From Candidatus Saccharimonadota bacterium (GTDB taxonomy: Bacteria; Patescibacteriota; Saccharimonadia; Saccharimonadales; UBA4665): a stretch of 39,568 nucleotides of DNA. Location of the stretch: contig DAIDKK010000003.1 in assembly GCA_027450065.1 (NCBI GenBank), positions 1-39,568 on the forward strand. Direction: 5' to 3'. Shown one piece after another: positions 23,798-31,103 of the stretch. The translations under genes were made by a program, and so were the position numbers. A model generated the notes under the pieces. It was not told the DNA's origin and did not search any database. It saw only the letters and a list, made by a program, of their open reading frames with translations. Numbering within the stretch: position 1 is the first letter of the stretch; each line of letters opens with the position of its first letter.

Positions 23798-24230
23798 AAC
23801 GCCACCGTCTAAGAGTACAGTGTTTATCGCGCTCGCGTTACTTTGTGTGACACTGCCATTCGTATTTTATAAACCGGCTGGTACCGTATTGCATGTTGCT
23901 GGTACGGCCTATCAGCTTACAATTGCCTCGACGCCGACCGCTCGCCAGGCGGGTCTAGGCGGTCGGCCAACGATGTCACAGACGAGCGGCATGCTTTTTG
24001 TGTTCGGCAAGCCGGCGGTCGAGTGTTTCTGGATGAAGGACATGCAATTCCCACTGGATATCATCTGGGTCAACCCGGCAAAGCAGGTCGTGCATCTGGA
24101 GCGGCAAGTCGCCCCAAATACCTATCCAAAGACTTTTTGTCCGAGTACGCCAGCCAAATATGTGATTGAGCTGCGCGCCGGAGAAACCGCAAAGCAACAC
24201 GTGGTGATTGGACAGAAGTTAGACTTTTAG
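23757..24230 (+). CDS. DUF192 family exported protein
   Basis: Membrane-anchored protein with a C-terminal DUF192 domain. Seen: hydrophobic anchor FIALALLCVTLPFVFY at about residues 23-37, then ARQAGLGGRPTMSQTSGMLFVF and CFWMKDMQFPLDIIWVN (given here as their core words RQAGLGG, GMLFVF, FWMKDMQFPLDI), the typical DUF192 sequence. The start is uncertain: ATG 23757 is inside the 3' end of the fusion gene (41 nt overlap), a GTG at 23766 is another choice, and the frame opens with TTG at 23739. DUF192 proteins are small extracytoplasmic proteins of unknown role. Overlap implies coupling with the upstream gene. Confidence 0.85.
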   Translation: MPKVVVAKIKSALKTPPSKSTVFIALALLCVTLPFVFYKPAGTVLHVAGTAYQLTIASTPTARQAGLGGRPTMSQTSGMLFVFGKPAVECFWMKDMQFPLDIIWVNPAKQVVHLERQVAPNTYPKTFCPSTPAKYVIELRAGETAKQHVVIGQKLDF

Positions 24231-24266
24231 ATACTGCGGCTTGGCCGCTGCCTCCTATTCTGCTTG

Positions 24267-24275
24267 TGCTATAGT
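24267..24275 (+). promoter_or_regulatory. Extended -10 promoter of the 161-aa membrane gene (leaderless)
   Basis: TGC plus TATAGT, ending 6 nt before the ATG at 24282. This decides the start against an upstream in-frame codon at 24264. Confidence 0.5.
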
Positions 24276-24281
24276 GAGCAT

Positions 24282-24767
24282 ATGACATACCTCATCGTTC
24301 TGGCTTGTCTTGTGCTCGTGCCCTTCGTGCTTATCATGGCGCTACGATCACATGGTTCAATTGTATTTTTGAGCTTATGTCTTGGTAGCGTGCTGGCAAC
24401 ACTTGTCGCGCCTGATATGACAGACGTCGTATCCGCGATGACGCGGGGGAATGCGCTTGTCACCCTGCAGTGGTCACAGATTGGTCTTTTGACAGCGCCA
24501 TTTTTGCTAGCCACCCTATTTACCAAAGGTGCTATACGGGGTGGCAAGCAGCTGCTGAACGGCTTGAATGCCTTTGCGAGTGGTACGCTATTTGCGTTGC
24601 TGCTCACACCGTATCTTTCGCCGACTTGGCAAGCAGGTATTAAACAGCAGGGGTTGTGGCACCAACTAGACAATTTGCAGACTGCGATTCTGATTGCCGG
24701 GGCTATCATAAGTCTGCTATTCCTGTTGATGACAAGGTCACGCCAAAAGATAGAAAAGAAACACTGA
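24282..24767 (+). CDS. Hypothetical multi-pass membrane protein, 161 aa
   Basis: Starts MTYLIVLACLVLVPFVLIMAL and has about four hydrophobic segments (residues 2-21, 27-45, about 70-85 plus a further one near 95-110, and 133-152) with a basic end SRQKIEKKH. The spacing loosely resembles the CvpA/colicin V production-like membrane families, but this is not certain. Convergent with the next gene, with 7 nt between stops. Confidence 0.7.
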   Translation: MTYLIVLACLVLVPFVLIMALRSHGSIVFLSLCLGSVLATLVAPDMTDVVSAMTRGNALVTLQWSQIGLLTAPFLLATLFTKGAIRGGKQLLNGLNAFASGTLFALLLTPYLSPTWQAGIKQQGLWHQLDNLQTAILIAGAIISLLFLLMTRSRQKIEKKH

Positions 24768-24774
24768 CGTTCGC

Positions 24775-24975
24775 TTACTTGACGCCGAGAAACAGAAATA
24801 GATTATAAACGAGAATAGCCGGCCACACGGCAGACTTGAGAATAGCAAGGATGATGAGCCAGAATGTGCCTGAATGAGCGTGCAAATAGTACAGCAGAGC
24901 TCCGATAAATCCAATGAACCACAACGTGTTTGCGCCACTGGTTTGGGTTACATTTTCTCTACTCATTGCTCTCAT
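24775..24975 (-). CDS. Small membrane protein, 66 aa
   Basis: Two hydrophobic segments (LWFIGFIGALLYYLHAH and FWLIILAILKSAVWPAILVY) after a short hydrophilic head. The ATG at 24975 has a GTGGGGGA ribosome-binding sequence 8 nt upstream, so it has a true leader. An alternative ATG is three codons in. The pattern of two helices with a WPAxLVY turn is common in small actinobacterial and patescibacterial proteins of unknown role. No known function. Confidence 0.65.
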   Translation of the reverse strand: MRAMSRENVTQTSGANTLWFIGFIGALLYYLHAHSGTFWLIILAILKSAVWPAILVYNLFLFLGVK

Positions 24976-25025
24976 GATTAGTCCCCCACTTATGTTATGC
25001 TCATTTTAATGTATCGGAACGCGCA

Positions 25026-25520
25026 CTAGACAGCTTTTTGCAGTGTACTAGGGTGAACAAAACGATGAAAACCGAGATACAATACCACAATAACACTCAG
25101 GCTAAGGACAGCAAATACGTAGCCATTATTCTCGGATACAAACCCTCTGCCTATGCTATAGAATAGGGTAAATAGACCCCCTAGCATGATGCCATCGGCA
25201 ATGATTTTTATCTTTTTTTCAAGCGCTATGCTTACAGCGAGAAAAAGGACAGCTATTCCAAGGGCTATCGTCGATACATTTCGACTATACGGCTTTACTG
25301 CTTTGTTGTATGCTTCGGTTTTTTGATCCCACTGTTTCTGAACTATGATTTGCTCTGGCGTTAGCCTCGCATCTTTTCCGTACGTGTTAAGCGCTACGGG
25401 AAATTCTGGAGCTTTTGGGCCTTGGTAAAAGGTATGTATGCCAGCGCCGACGAAAACTGCTAAAAGTACACCCAGGAAGAACGTGTAGAACAATCTTAAG
25501 AGCGTCGTAGTCTCTGTCAT
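25026..25520 (-). CDS. Hypothetical four-helix membrane protein, 164 aa
   Basis: Clear GGGAGG Shine-Dalgarno 6 nt before the ATG. Hydrophobic segments at about residues 9-29, 83-98, 105-124 and 131-150, with a hydrophilic extracytoplasmic-looking loop between the first two that contains Pro- and Gln-rich sequence (TPEQIIVQKQWDQKTEAY). No recognised family, and no cysteines or metal motifs. A CCTATAGG palindrome (25544-25551) lies 24 nt upstream of the start. Last gene of the minus-strand cluster but separated from it by 85 bp, so probably its own unit. Confidence 0.75.
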   Translation of the reverse strand: MTETTTLLRLFYTFFLGVLLAVFVGAGIHTFYQGPKAPEFPVALNTYGKDARLTPEQIIVQKQWDQKTEAYNKAVKPYSRNVSTIALGIAVLFLAVSIALEKKIKIIADGIMLGGLFTLFYSIGRGFVSENNGYVFAVLSLSVIVVLYLGFHRFVHPSTLQKAV

Positions 25521-25605
25521 AGAACCTCCCTCTCATTAATACCCCTATAGGTACAGTATAGTCCTGTATAACAAGTGCCGGGTCTAACTAGCTTGTGGCA
25601 AAGAG

Positions 25606-25932
25606 TTATGGCAGAGTGGCCGAAATTTCTGCAAGTAAATCGTGGAGCTGTTGCAAGAGTTTGTTAGCCTCTTGTTCAGAAAGAATGCTTAGTACGCTGA
25701 GTGTCTGCAAAGCACCACCGAGTTGAGCTTTTGATTCACGTAAGATAGCTTGATTTGGCGAAGATTTACGGTATTCCGTTGCAAATTGGAGGGCTGACTT
25801 TTGTAAGTTCTGTACGACGCCAAACTCAATGCCCGACGACCCTACGATACCTGCCCCAGCGCCATTCATCCGCAGGACCCGAATGTGCATAATAGACTCC
25901 AAAAATTGGTTTATATCAGAAGAATGAAGCAT
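25606..25932 (-). CDS. Hypothetical protein, 108 aa, with a truncated paralog at 33316-33411
   Basis: I start it at ATG 25932 (MLHSSDINQFLESIMHIRVL): an extended -10 ends 6 nt before it, and the N-terminus is conserved in the fragment at 33316-33411. The longer frame overlaps the CHAP gene. Soluble; a Gly-rich turn (NGAGAGIVGSSG) follows the MHIRVLRM segment, then two long amphipathic helices (AILRESKAQLGGALQTL and LLQQLHDLLAEI). Helical-bundle look. Family not recognised. It may be regulatory or a small partner protein. Confidence 0.7.
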   Translation of the reverse strand: MLHSSDINQFLESIMHIRVLRMNGAGAGIVGSSGIEFGVVQNLQKSALQFATEYRKSSPNQAILRESKAQLGGALQTLSVLSILSEQEANKLLQQLHDLLAEISATLP

Positions 25933-25938
25933 ATGCCC

Positions 25939-25947
25939 AGTATAGCA
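25939..25947 (-). promoter_or_regulatory. Extended -10 promoter of the 108-aa gene (leaderless)
   Basis: Minus strand TGC plus TATACT, ending 6 nt before the ATG at 25932; it lies upstream of the CHAP gene's stop codon region but within non-coding sequence of that strand. Confidence 0.6.
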
Positions 25948-25985
25948 ATAAAAGAGTACTCTTACCGGGTCGATCTTTTGCAGGG

Positions 25986-27128
25986 TTAAAAATGGATGAA
26001 ATATAGTCCATTCGTATATCGCCAACCCTCGCTGTAATGGCCGCTAAAGTCGGCATTATACTGACTGACGTATACGGCCTGCCGTCCATTCTGTGTACCG
26101 ACAGCTTCAACATACATTGAGTGTCCCCAGGTTCCGGCGGCGCTAATGGCAATAGAGCCTGGCGTAGGATTCGTATCGACTGGAATGCCTGCTGACCGCG
26201 CATTTGCCGGCCAATTCCTAGCATCACCTATGCCACCCCAATAAGGCATATCGTGTTTATCTTTACCGGCCAAGTAGTCTTGATGTACTTTGAACGCTGT
26301 ATAGCTAACGCACTCACGGTTAAACATGCCCCATGAGTCAATTAGACTATCTTGGGGTGAGTTATTCCAGGTTACTGGGTAACCCCCATGACTGGTATCG
26401 CCCGCCAATGTGCCGCCAATCTGGTAGCGGCTAATTAGGGCGGCTTGCTGGCTGCGTAACGCGACTATCTTGGTCTGGTTCCCCTGCATTTGCTGATCAT
26501 AGCTTGTTTGCTGTGATTGATTGTATGCCAGCAGCTGCGCCTGTTGGCTCTTGTTGGCATCAAGCTGTGCTTGCTGACTCTTCTGCGTCAGTAGCAACTG
26601 ATCAAACTGGTTTTTTTGCTCCTGTAACTTGACCCGTAGATTGGTAATAGTATTGAGTGTGGTTTGAATTTTGCGCTGTACTGAAGCCCGGTATGTTTCT
26701 TTGTCGAAAAAATTGCTTAAATCTTTGCTGGATGCCAGCATTTCCAGTGTACTCGGCTGACCGTCCAGATATGATTGTCTGACTATTTCACCTACTATAT
26801 GCCGCTGGTCAGCCATCTCGTTTTCGGCAACCTGAATTTGCTGCTGTAGGTCTATGCGTTTACCTTCACTATCAATAATCTGCTGCTGTATTTGGGCAAT
26901 CTGCGACTCCAGGCGACTAATAGCATCTTGGTAGCTTCCAGCTTGTTCTTCGAGTTGCGAAATTGTTACTAGATTTTGGTCATTCTGCTGTTGTAATGCC
27001 TGAATCTGCTGGTCAAATTGATCGGCGTGGGCAACTGGTGACCATGTGCCACCTATTATTAGCATGATTCCTAAAAAACTATTGCTGACTACTCTAATAA
27101 TTAGTTTGCGGTGTTTATATTTGCTCAC
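25986..27128 (-). CDS. Secreted peptidoglycan hydrolase: coiled coil plus CHAP domain (PcsB-like)
   Basis: 380 aa. Signal peptide at residues 1-35 with a basic head, hydrophobic core and AHA-D cleavage site; then a long Gln-rich coiled coil (about 37-235) like PcsB/CwlO-type hydrolases; then a CHAP domain (about 265-380) with the catalytic Cys in FNRECVSYTAF and His in WGHSMYVEAV. CHAP domains cleave peptidoglycan amide bonds. The start is GTG with an AGAGG ribosome site. In the PcsB group the coiled coil restrains the enzyme and couples it to FtsEX; no ftsEX is seen here. It is downstream of the redox operon and 13 nt from its neighbour, likely co-transcribed. Confidence 0.93.
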   Translation of the reverse strand: MSKYKHRKLIIRVVSNSFLGIMLIIGGTWSPVAHADQFDQQIQALQQQNDQNLVTISQLEEQAGSYQDAISRLESQIAQIQQQIIDSEGKRIDLQQQIQVAENEMADQRHIVGEIVRQSYLDGQPSTLEMLASSKDLSNFFDKETYRASVQRKIQTTLNTITNLRVKLQEQKNQFDQLLLTQKSQQAQLDANKSQQAQLLAYNQSQQTSYDQQMQGNQTKIVALRSQQAALISRYQIGGTLAGDTSHGGYPVTWNNSPQDSLIDSWGMFNRECVSYTAFKVHQDYLAGKDKHDMPYWGGIGDARNWPANARSAGIPVDTNPTPGSIAISAAGTWGHSMYVEAVGTQNGRQAVYVSQYNADFSGHYSEGWRYTNGLYFIHF

Positions 27129-27141
27129 TCTTGCTACCTCT

Positions 27142-27750
27142 TTAAAACAGATGCGCTAAGCGATCCTTGGTTGTTATGTTTATGCTATGGCCACAGGATG
27201 AACTATTTCGCATACCATCGTAGCGTCCGGCCGTATTTGGAACGGAATTATATTGTTGGGTAATGGTTTGCTGTGTTTCGTCTCCGTAACTTAATAAGAG
27301 CCGGTCTTTATCTTCGATAACCCGGTTCGTAATGCCACCGAGATCAGTGTAGTCTTGGCCATCTATGATGATATGTAAGCGACTCTGCCCACTAGCTTGG
27401 TACAGCGTACTATCTGCTGTTTTTATGAAATCATCACCAACGTACCAGCCAAGGTTTTCGAAAAATTGTCCCCAAGTGACTGAATGATCCTGTACGTGCA
27501 CCACGCCGTCATAGCCCTTGGCTAAGTGAGCGCGACTTTCAGGAGTCATGATGCCGGACATTGAGCAACTTCCATCAAGGTAATAGAGAGGACTGCCAAA
27601 TTTTTCTGGCTGACCATTAAGGTAGACGGCAAAATTAGCATGATAGTGTACGGTAACTGGTTTATAGGTGACAAAACGGATGCCGAGAATGACAAAAGCC
27701 CCAATAACAAAACCAGAAATGCCTGCTCCAAATGTTTTTGTTAAGCTCAT
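27142..27750 (-). CDS. Membrane-anchored exported protein with His motifs
   Basis: 202 aa. One N-terminal hydrophobic segment (about residues 8-26) then an extracytoplasmic domain. Motif YHANFAVYLNGQ near residue 36, and GVVHVQDHSVTWGQFFENLGW near 82, where His-x-His-type residues and an FF-LGW end match a family seen beside thioredoxin-like genes in archaea and actinobacteria; I recall no name for it. Cys residues in SCSM and SSSCGHS may form a disulfide. Its start overlaps the stop of the redoxin gene by 4 nt, so it belongs to the thiol/metal operon. A metal-binding role is an inference from His content and context. Confidence 0.75.
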   Translation of the reverse strand: MSLTKTFGAGISGFVIGAFVILGIRFVTYKPVTVHYHANFAVYLNGQPEKFGSPLYYLDGSCSMSGIMTPESRAHLAKGYDGVVHVQDHSVTWGQFFENLGWYVGDDFIKTADSTLYQASGQSRLHIIIDGQDYTDLGGITNRVIEDKDRLLLSYGDETQQTITQQYNSVPNTAGRYDGMRNSSSCGHSINITTKDRLAHLF

Positions 27751-28325
27751 AGCTTCGTAAGTTCCTGAGTTAACACTTTGTTCTGGATACCCATGCTTGG
27801 GTCATCTTTGACGTAACGTACAATGCCGTTGGCGTCTATGAGTATGTATGTATGCCCAGGCTTCATGCCTTTGTGCATGGATGATGGCAGGCTAAGCATG
27901 TTATAGAGTGTCGAGACGGAGCTATCACTATCGAACAGGATTGTACTTTTGGCAAGTTCAGGCATCTTATGAAAGGCCTGTCCCCAGTCTGCTTTACTGT
28001 CCACTACAATACTGGCACTTACGACATTCAAGCTATTAAGCTGGCTATCAGTTCCGAGCGCTGCCATTTGATTCCAGCAAGCCGGGTAGCACATAATACC
28101 CTCGTTAAAGAACAGTACTACTTTGTGTCCGCGCTGCTGGCTCAAAGAGAAGATTTTTCCATTCTGGTCAGTTAGGGTAAAGTTTGGTGCCGGCTTGCCA
28201 ACCAGGCTATTCAAGGCTTGCACTGAAGTTGCTTGATTAGCCTGCAGGTTAAGGCTATTTGGCCGTAGTACCAGTACCGCCACAAATATAATGACAATCG
28301 CAAATAATACTCTGTAAAACTTCAT
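27747..28325 (-). CDS. Membrane-anchored redoxin (AhpC/TSA-TlpA-like thioredoxin fold)
   Basis: 192 aa. N-terminal anchor at residues 5-20; thioredoxin fold with GKPAPNFTLTDQNGK, VVLFFNEGIMCYPACWNQ and YILIDANGIVRYV. The two cysteines are C79 and C83 (spacing CxxxC), unlike the CxxC of thioredoxins or the single peroxidatic TxxC of peroxiredoxins. This suits a surface thiol-disulfide or peroxide-reducing protein reduced by the adjacent CcdA-like transporter, with which it overlaps by 4 nt (ATGA). CxxxC as a metal-holding site (as in Sco-like proteins) is the main alternative. Confidence 0.85.
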   Translation of the reverse strand: MKFYRVLFAIVIIFVAVLVLRPNSLNLQANQATSVQALNSLVGKPAPNFTLTDQNGKIFSLSQQRGHKVVLFFNEGIMCYPACWNQMAALGTDSQLNSLNVVSASIVVDSKADWGQAFHKMPELAKSTILFDSDSSVSTLYNMLSLPSSMHKGMKPGHTYILIDANGIVRYVKDDPSMGIQNKVLTQELTKL

Positions 28326-29209
28326 GATTTATCCTCCTTGTCTATATCTGAGCCAGAGAGTTTGGTTTGCCGGTAGGCTGCGATACTGATGACAATAAAT
28401 ATGCCGCCGAATACTACTGCCCATACAAACTCCGGAACGCCACGGGTGACCTGTTGTATATCTTGTGTAACACGTGCCACTAGTAGGTTGAGCTGCACCT
28501 GATAGCCTGCGCCAAAGGCTTCTGGTCGAGCACGCTCAAACGCCAATATGAACACACCGATTGCAAGGTACAAGAAGCCAGCCAGTAGGTGAGACAGGCT
28601 TAGCGTAATCTGTCTACTAAGCAGTCGGTAGTTCACGTTGCGTCGGAGAGAAACAAAACGGTTCAATACTTTGGTTTTGTCAATGAAGAGTGCCAATATG
28701 AACAGCGGCACCACCATACCAGTTACGAAAGCCAGGGCATAGAAACTGCCAAGCCATGCGGAACCAGGTATGACTGACAGGGCCATTACCCCTGCCAGCA
28801 CGGGCGCACAGCAACTAGTTGCAATGCCAGAGAAAATACCCAGTATGTACAGCGAGCCAAAGTCGTGTTTTTTGAGCGCCGGGCGGACTTTCATCGGCAG
28901 CATGTAGGATTTACCTAATAGCATGGACGCACCCAGGGCGACTAAAAATAGACCACCAACACTGAATAGAGTGCTATGGTAATGGCTGATTACAATGCCG
29001 AGCGACGCAAAACCAAGCCCAAGCGGCAAAAATACCGTAAGCAGTCCCAAATAATATACAAACGTCATTAGAAATACTTTGGTGCGTGTTTTAAAGACGG
29101 AAGCCAGGTACGATGGCAACAAAACACCGATACAACACGGCGCAAACAAGGCTGCCGTGCCGGCCAGAAAGGCAGTAATGAGCGAGGCGGCGATGACTAT
29201 ACCCATCAC
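28322..29209 (-). CDS. ccdA: CcdA/DsbD-type thiol-disulfide transporter
   Basis: Six to seven membrane helices, 295 aa. Moves reducing electrons across the membrane through a cysteine pair. Seen: helix 1 AALFAPCCIGVLLPSY with C25-C26, and helix 4 GIATSCCAPVLAG with C133-C134. Classical CcdA has a single Cys in each of two symmetrical motifs (SPC-LP, TPC-P); here both motifs carry adjacent Cys-Cys, and the second lacks the Pro before Cys. Start is either of two adjacent ATGs. It overlaps its neighbours by 4 nt on both sides and clearly forms a redox module with the membrane-anchored redoxin. Confidence 0.88.
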   Translation of the reverse strand: MMGIVIAASLITAFLAGTAALFAPCCIGVLLPSYLASVFKTRTKVFLMTFVYYLGLLTVFLPLGLGFASLGIVISHYHSTLFSVGGLFLVALGASMLLGKSYMLPMKVRPALKKHDFGSLYILGIFSGIATSCCAPVLAGVMALSVIPGSAWLGSFYALAFVTGMVVPLFILALFIDKTKVLNRFVSLRRNVNYRLLSRQITLSLSHLLAGFLYLAIGVFILAFERARPEAFGAGYQVQLNLLVARVTQDIQQVTRGVPEFVWAVVFGGIFIVISIAAYRQTKLSGSDIDKEDKS

Positions 29210-29643
29210 TGGTCACTCTCACTACAACACTGCATAATCGTTTTGGCGGTCCGTTTTCCAACATCGTTACTCGATAGCAGCAGAACGTAGCCGATTACCC
29301 AAAGAGCAGTTAAGAAACCAAGTATAGGGACGAAAGCTACGCGTTCGCCGACGGCCCAATACGCCACGACAGTCAGGCACAAGAAAAAGGGCAGTGTAAA
29401 AATATGTAGTATTTTAGCCACATGACGACGTGCCAGATAAAAGATGCCAGTGATACTCTGGCCCATAAGCATGGCTAAGAGCACTTGGTTATGGAAATAG
29501 CCGAGTCTATAGAGAGTGAGCAGTATAATCCAACTGCCCGAAATACTTAAGCAGAGTACGCAGAGCTGCCTGACCAGTGTATTCTTGATGATTAGGCCGA
29601 GTACGAAAAGACCCGTAATAAGTAGTAGAACGTATTGCAACAT
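29206..29643 (-). CDS. Multi-pass membrane protein with CxxC motif
   Basis: 145 aa with five hydrophobic segments. Between segments 1 and 2 lies RQLCVLCLS (CxxC at 28-31), a placement seen in DsbB-like quinone-linked disulfide proteins (CxLC). The C-terminus ends with adjacent cysteines QCCSESD (139-140). Its stop overlaps the ccdA start by 4 nt. A thiol-redox or metal-transfer partner is suggested; family not recognised, and DsbB or VKOR homology cannot be claimed from this alone. Confidence 0.7.
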   Translation of the reverse strand: MLQYVLLLITGLFVLGLIIKNTLVRQLCVLCLSISGSWIILLTLYRLGYFHNQVLLAMLMGQSITGIFYLARRHVAKILHIFTLPFFLCLTVVAYWAVGERVAFVPILGFLTALWVIGYVLLLSSNDVGKRTAKTIMQCCSESDQ

Positions 29644-29657
29644 AAGTCTAGACCTTT

Positions 29658-29831
29658 TTATTTATGGTTGTTGTGATTATGGACGCTCATCACGAATGTC
29701 ATTGTGAGCATCATCGCCAGGCACACGAAGGTGAGTAATACTATGAAAAAACTAGTAGCACGTACTTCAACCAAAAGAAACAGAAGCGTGAAGCTACCGA
29801 CCATGAGTAGAAGATGATTCTTGTGTTTCAT
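29658..29831 (-). CDS. Small His-tailed membrane protein, 57 aa (DUF2933-like)
   Basis: ATG at 29831 has an AGGAGG Shine-Dalgarno and overlaps the stop of the YHS gene as ATGA; the longer upstream frame is not needed. Two hydrophobic segments (LLLMVGSFTLLFLLVEV and FFIVLLTFVCLAMMLTMTFV) and a His-rich tail VHNHNNHK. Looks like the small DUF2933 proteins found beside copper genes. A metal-holding tail is plausible. Confidence 0.75.
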   Translation of the reverse strand: MKHKNHLLLMVGSFTLLFLLVEVRATSFFIVLLTFVCLAMMLTMTFVMSVHNHNNHK

Positions 29832-30034
29832 GCCGCCTCCTTCTTGTTCCAGACGTAGCGTTCTGGGTAGATATCGAAGTGGTGCTTGCAATGGCTCGAG
29901 CAGAAGTAATATGCTACATCATTATATAAACTGGCATGCTTTACCTTACTGGCTGCCAAATCCATGCCACAAACTACATCAATTGTGAAATGTTCATCGT
30001 GACGGAGTAGCGGTGAAGTTCTCTTATTTTTCAT
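29828..30034 (-). CDS. YHS-domain metal-binding protein, 68 aa
   Basis: YHS domains bind copper or other soft metals through cysteines. Seen: DVVCGMDLAASKVKHA, then YNDVAYYFCSSHCKHHF and YPERYV, giving cysteines 22, 45 and 49 and the family YHS-type ending. ATG is preceded by GGGAGA. No membrane anchor; a cytoplasmic chaperone-like role is likely. The same domain is fused to the ArsR regulator at 30554-31084 (sequence pattern VCGM...YYFC..xC). First gene of the minus-strand operon down to about 27142. Confidence 0.88.
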   Translation of the reverse strand: MKNKRTSPLLRHDEHFTIDVVCGMDLAASKVKHASLYNDVAYYFCSSHCKHHFDIYPERYVWNKKEAA

Positions 30035-30104
30035 TCTAGATTCTCCCTTTTACGAAAATAAAAGCAGACATCCCCTGAAAGGAGACGTATCTATGGGAGT
30101 AGAA

Positions 30105-30464
30105 CTAGAATCGAAAATTGGCGTTCAGTCTGACGATATCAGGAGGAATATGTGTTGCGAGCAGAGCGATATTTTGTCCGATAATCTTTCGAGGAGAGCT
30201 TGGCCACTGGAAGCGTGCAGAGTACGTTACTGTATGCTGGCCTGCTGGATCTTTGTCCTCATTTAACTCTTCGAGCTTTGTTTTCTCGATACCTACAGCC
30301 ACGCCAGTTTGTTGATTGAGGCAAGTAGAAGTGCACGAATTCATGGGGCTCATTGAGTCGGCTGCGTGGACGGTAGCGCTAAAAGCCAGGCTATTCATCA
30401 AGCTAAAGGCAGCAATAATAATCGCGGTCTTTATGATTGTTGTGAGTTTTTTAGATGTATTCAT
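30105..30464 (-). CDS. Small exported protein with a CxxxC pair
   Basis: 119 aa from ATG 30464. Signal peptide MNTSKKLTTIIK plus hydrophobic core ending SATVHA-AD near residue 35; mature part begins DSMSPMNSCTSTCLNQQTG with two cysteines spaced three apart and several Met, then an Arg/Pro-containing end. Family not recognised. Met and Cys near the mature N-terminus and its place directly opposite the metal regulator suggest a periplasmic metal role, as in small CopC/CusF-like proteins, but there is no sequence match to claim. It could share the divergent operator region at 30509-30530. Confidence 0.6.
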   Translation of the reverse strand: MNTSKKLTTIIKTAIIIAAFSLMNSLAFSATVHAADSMSPMNSCTSTCLNQQTGVAVGIEKTKLEELNEDKDPAGQHTVTYSARFQWPSSPRKIIGQNIALLATHIPPDIVRLNANFRF

Positions 30465-30508
30465 GCATAAACCATATGGTTCACTTAAACAATACACGTA
30501 ATAAATAA

Positions 30509-30530
30509 TATATTCAAGTATTCGAATATA
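30509..30530. promoter_or_regulatory. Candidate ArsR-family operator (imperfect 22-bp palindrome)
   Basis: Arms TATATTCAAGT and ATTCGAATATA: 9 of 11 base pairs symmetrical. It directly precedes the extended -10 of the ArsR-YHS gene and covers its -35 region. ArsR/SmtB regulators typically bind such A/T-rich palindromes with TCAA/TTGA-like cores. It lies between two divergent genes and could control both. Confidence 0.65.
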
Positions 30531-30538
30531 AGTATGTG

Positions 30539-30547
30539 TGCTATTAT
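30539..30547 (+). promoter_or_regulatory. Extended -10 promoter of the arsR-YHS/copB unit (leaderless)
   Basis: TGC plus TATTAT, ending 6 nt before the ATG at 30554. Used here to set the regulator start. Confidence 0.6.
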
Positions 30548-30553
30548 GCCTAT

Positions 30554-31084
30554 ATGTATCAAAGGCTACTCGGACTCGAAGAAGATATCTTCAAAGTTAT
30601 TGCCAATCAAAAACGTCTGGAGATTATCCAGCTACTCAATAAACGCGAGCTAAACGTTACGGAGATGGCTGAGATGCTAGCTATACGTCAGCCTAACTTG
30701 TCACAGCATCTCACAATTATGCGACAACACAAAATACTGACCATTACAAAGAAAGGCCGCGAAGTCTACTACACGCTTGCTGACCATAATGTGGCTAGGG
30801 CAGTTGATCTAATTTTTCATTTCTTGCAGACGCAATATGATGCTGGTGATGAAATTAGTGCAGATAAATTATTCCCAATTGTTACCGACCCAGTTTGCGG
30901 TATGCGACTGAGTGCCTCGGAAGCATTTGACTCCGTGAAGTATGAGCAGCGCACGTACTACTTTTGTGCTAGTGGCTGTACCGCCAATTTCAATGCAAAC
31001 CCACACAAGTATCAATACCAAGAGCATTCGAGCAAAGTAAAACGGGGGAAATTGCTCACCAGTACTAATAGCAGGTCAGACTAA
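30554..31084 (+). CDS. ArsR-family transcriptional regulator fused to a YHS domain
   Basis: 176 aa. Residues 1-95 are an ArsR winged helix (LEEDIFKVIANQKRLEIIQLL, LAIRQPNLSQHLTIMRQHKIL, GREVYYTL in pieces). The ELCVCD cysteine motif of typical arsenic or cadmium sensors is absent (ELNVTE instead) and the helix part has no cysteine. Residues 108-155 are a YHS domain (DPVCGMRL, YYFCASGC) with C115, C138 and C142 as the only cysteines, so the metal is probably sensed there. It is followed by the P-type ATPase gene after 19 nt, a typical metal-efflux operon order, and has a palindrome over its promoter. Confidence 0.9.
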   Translation: MYQRLLGLEEDIFKVIANQKRLEIIQLLNKRELNVTEMAEMLAIRQPNLSQHLTIMRQHKILTITKKGREVYYTLADHNVARAVDLIFHFLQTQYDAGDEISADKLFPIVTDPVCGMRLSASEAFDSVKYEQRTYYFCASGCTANFNANPHKYQYQEHSSKVKRGKLLTSTNSRSD

Positions 31085-31103
31085 ATCGCGGGAGGGGTAA
31101 GTA

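Noticed and set aside
25544-25551. CCTATAGG palindrome as a CsoR-type copper operator
   Set aside because: Only 8 bp symmetrical, no C/G tract of CsoR sites on both sides, and the neighbouring gene has no metal motif.
29658-29891. 77-codon version of the small membrane gene
   Set aside because: The first 20 codons overlap the YHS coding sequence; the internal ATG has AGGAGG and the ATGA overlap.
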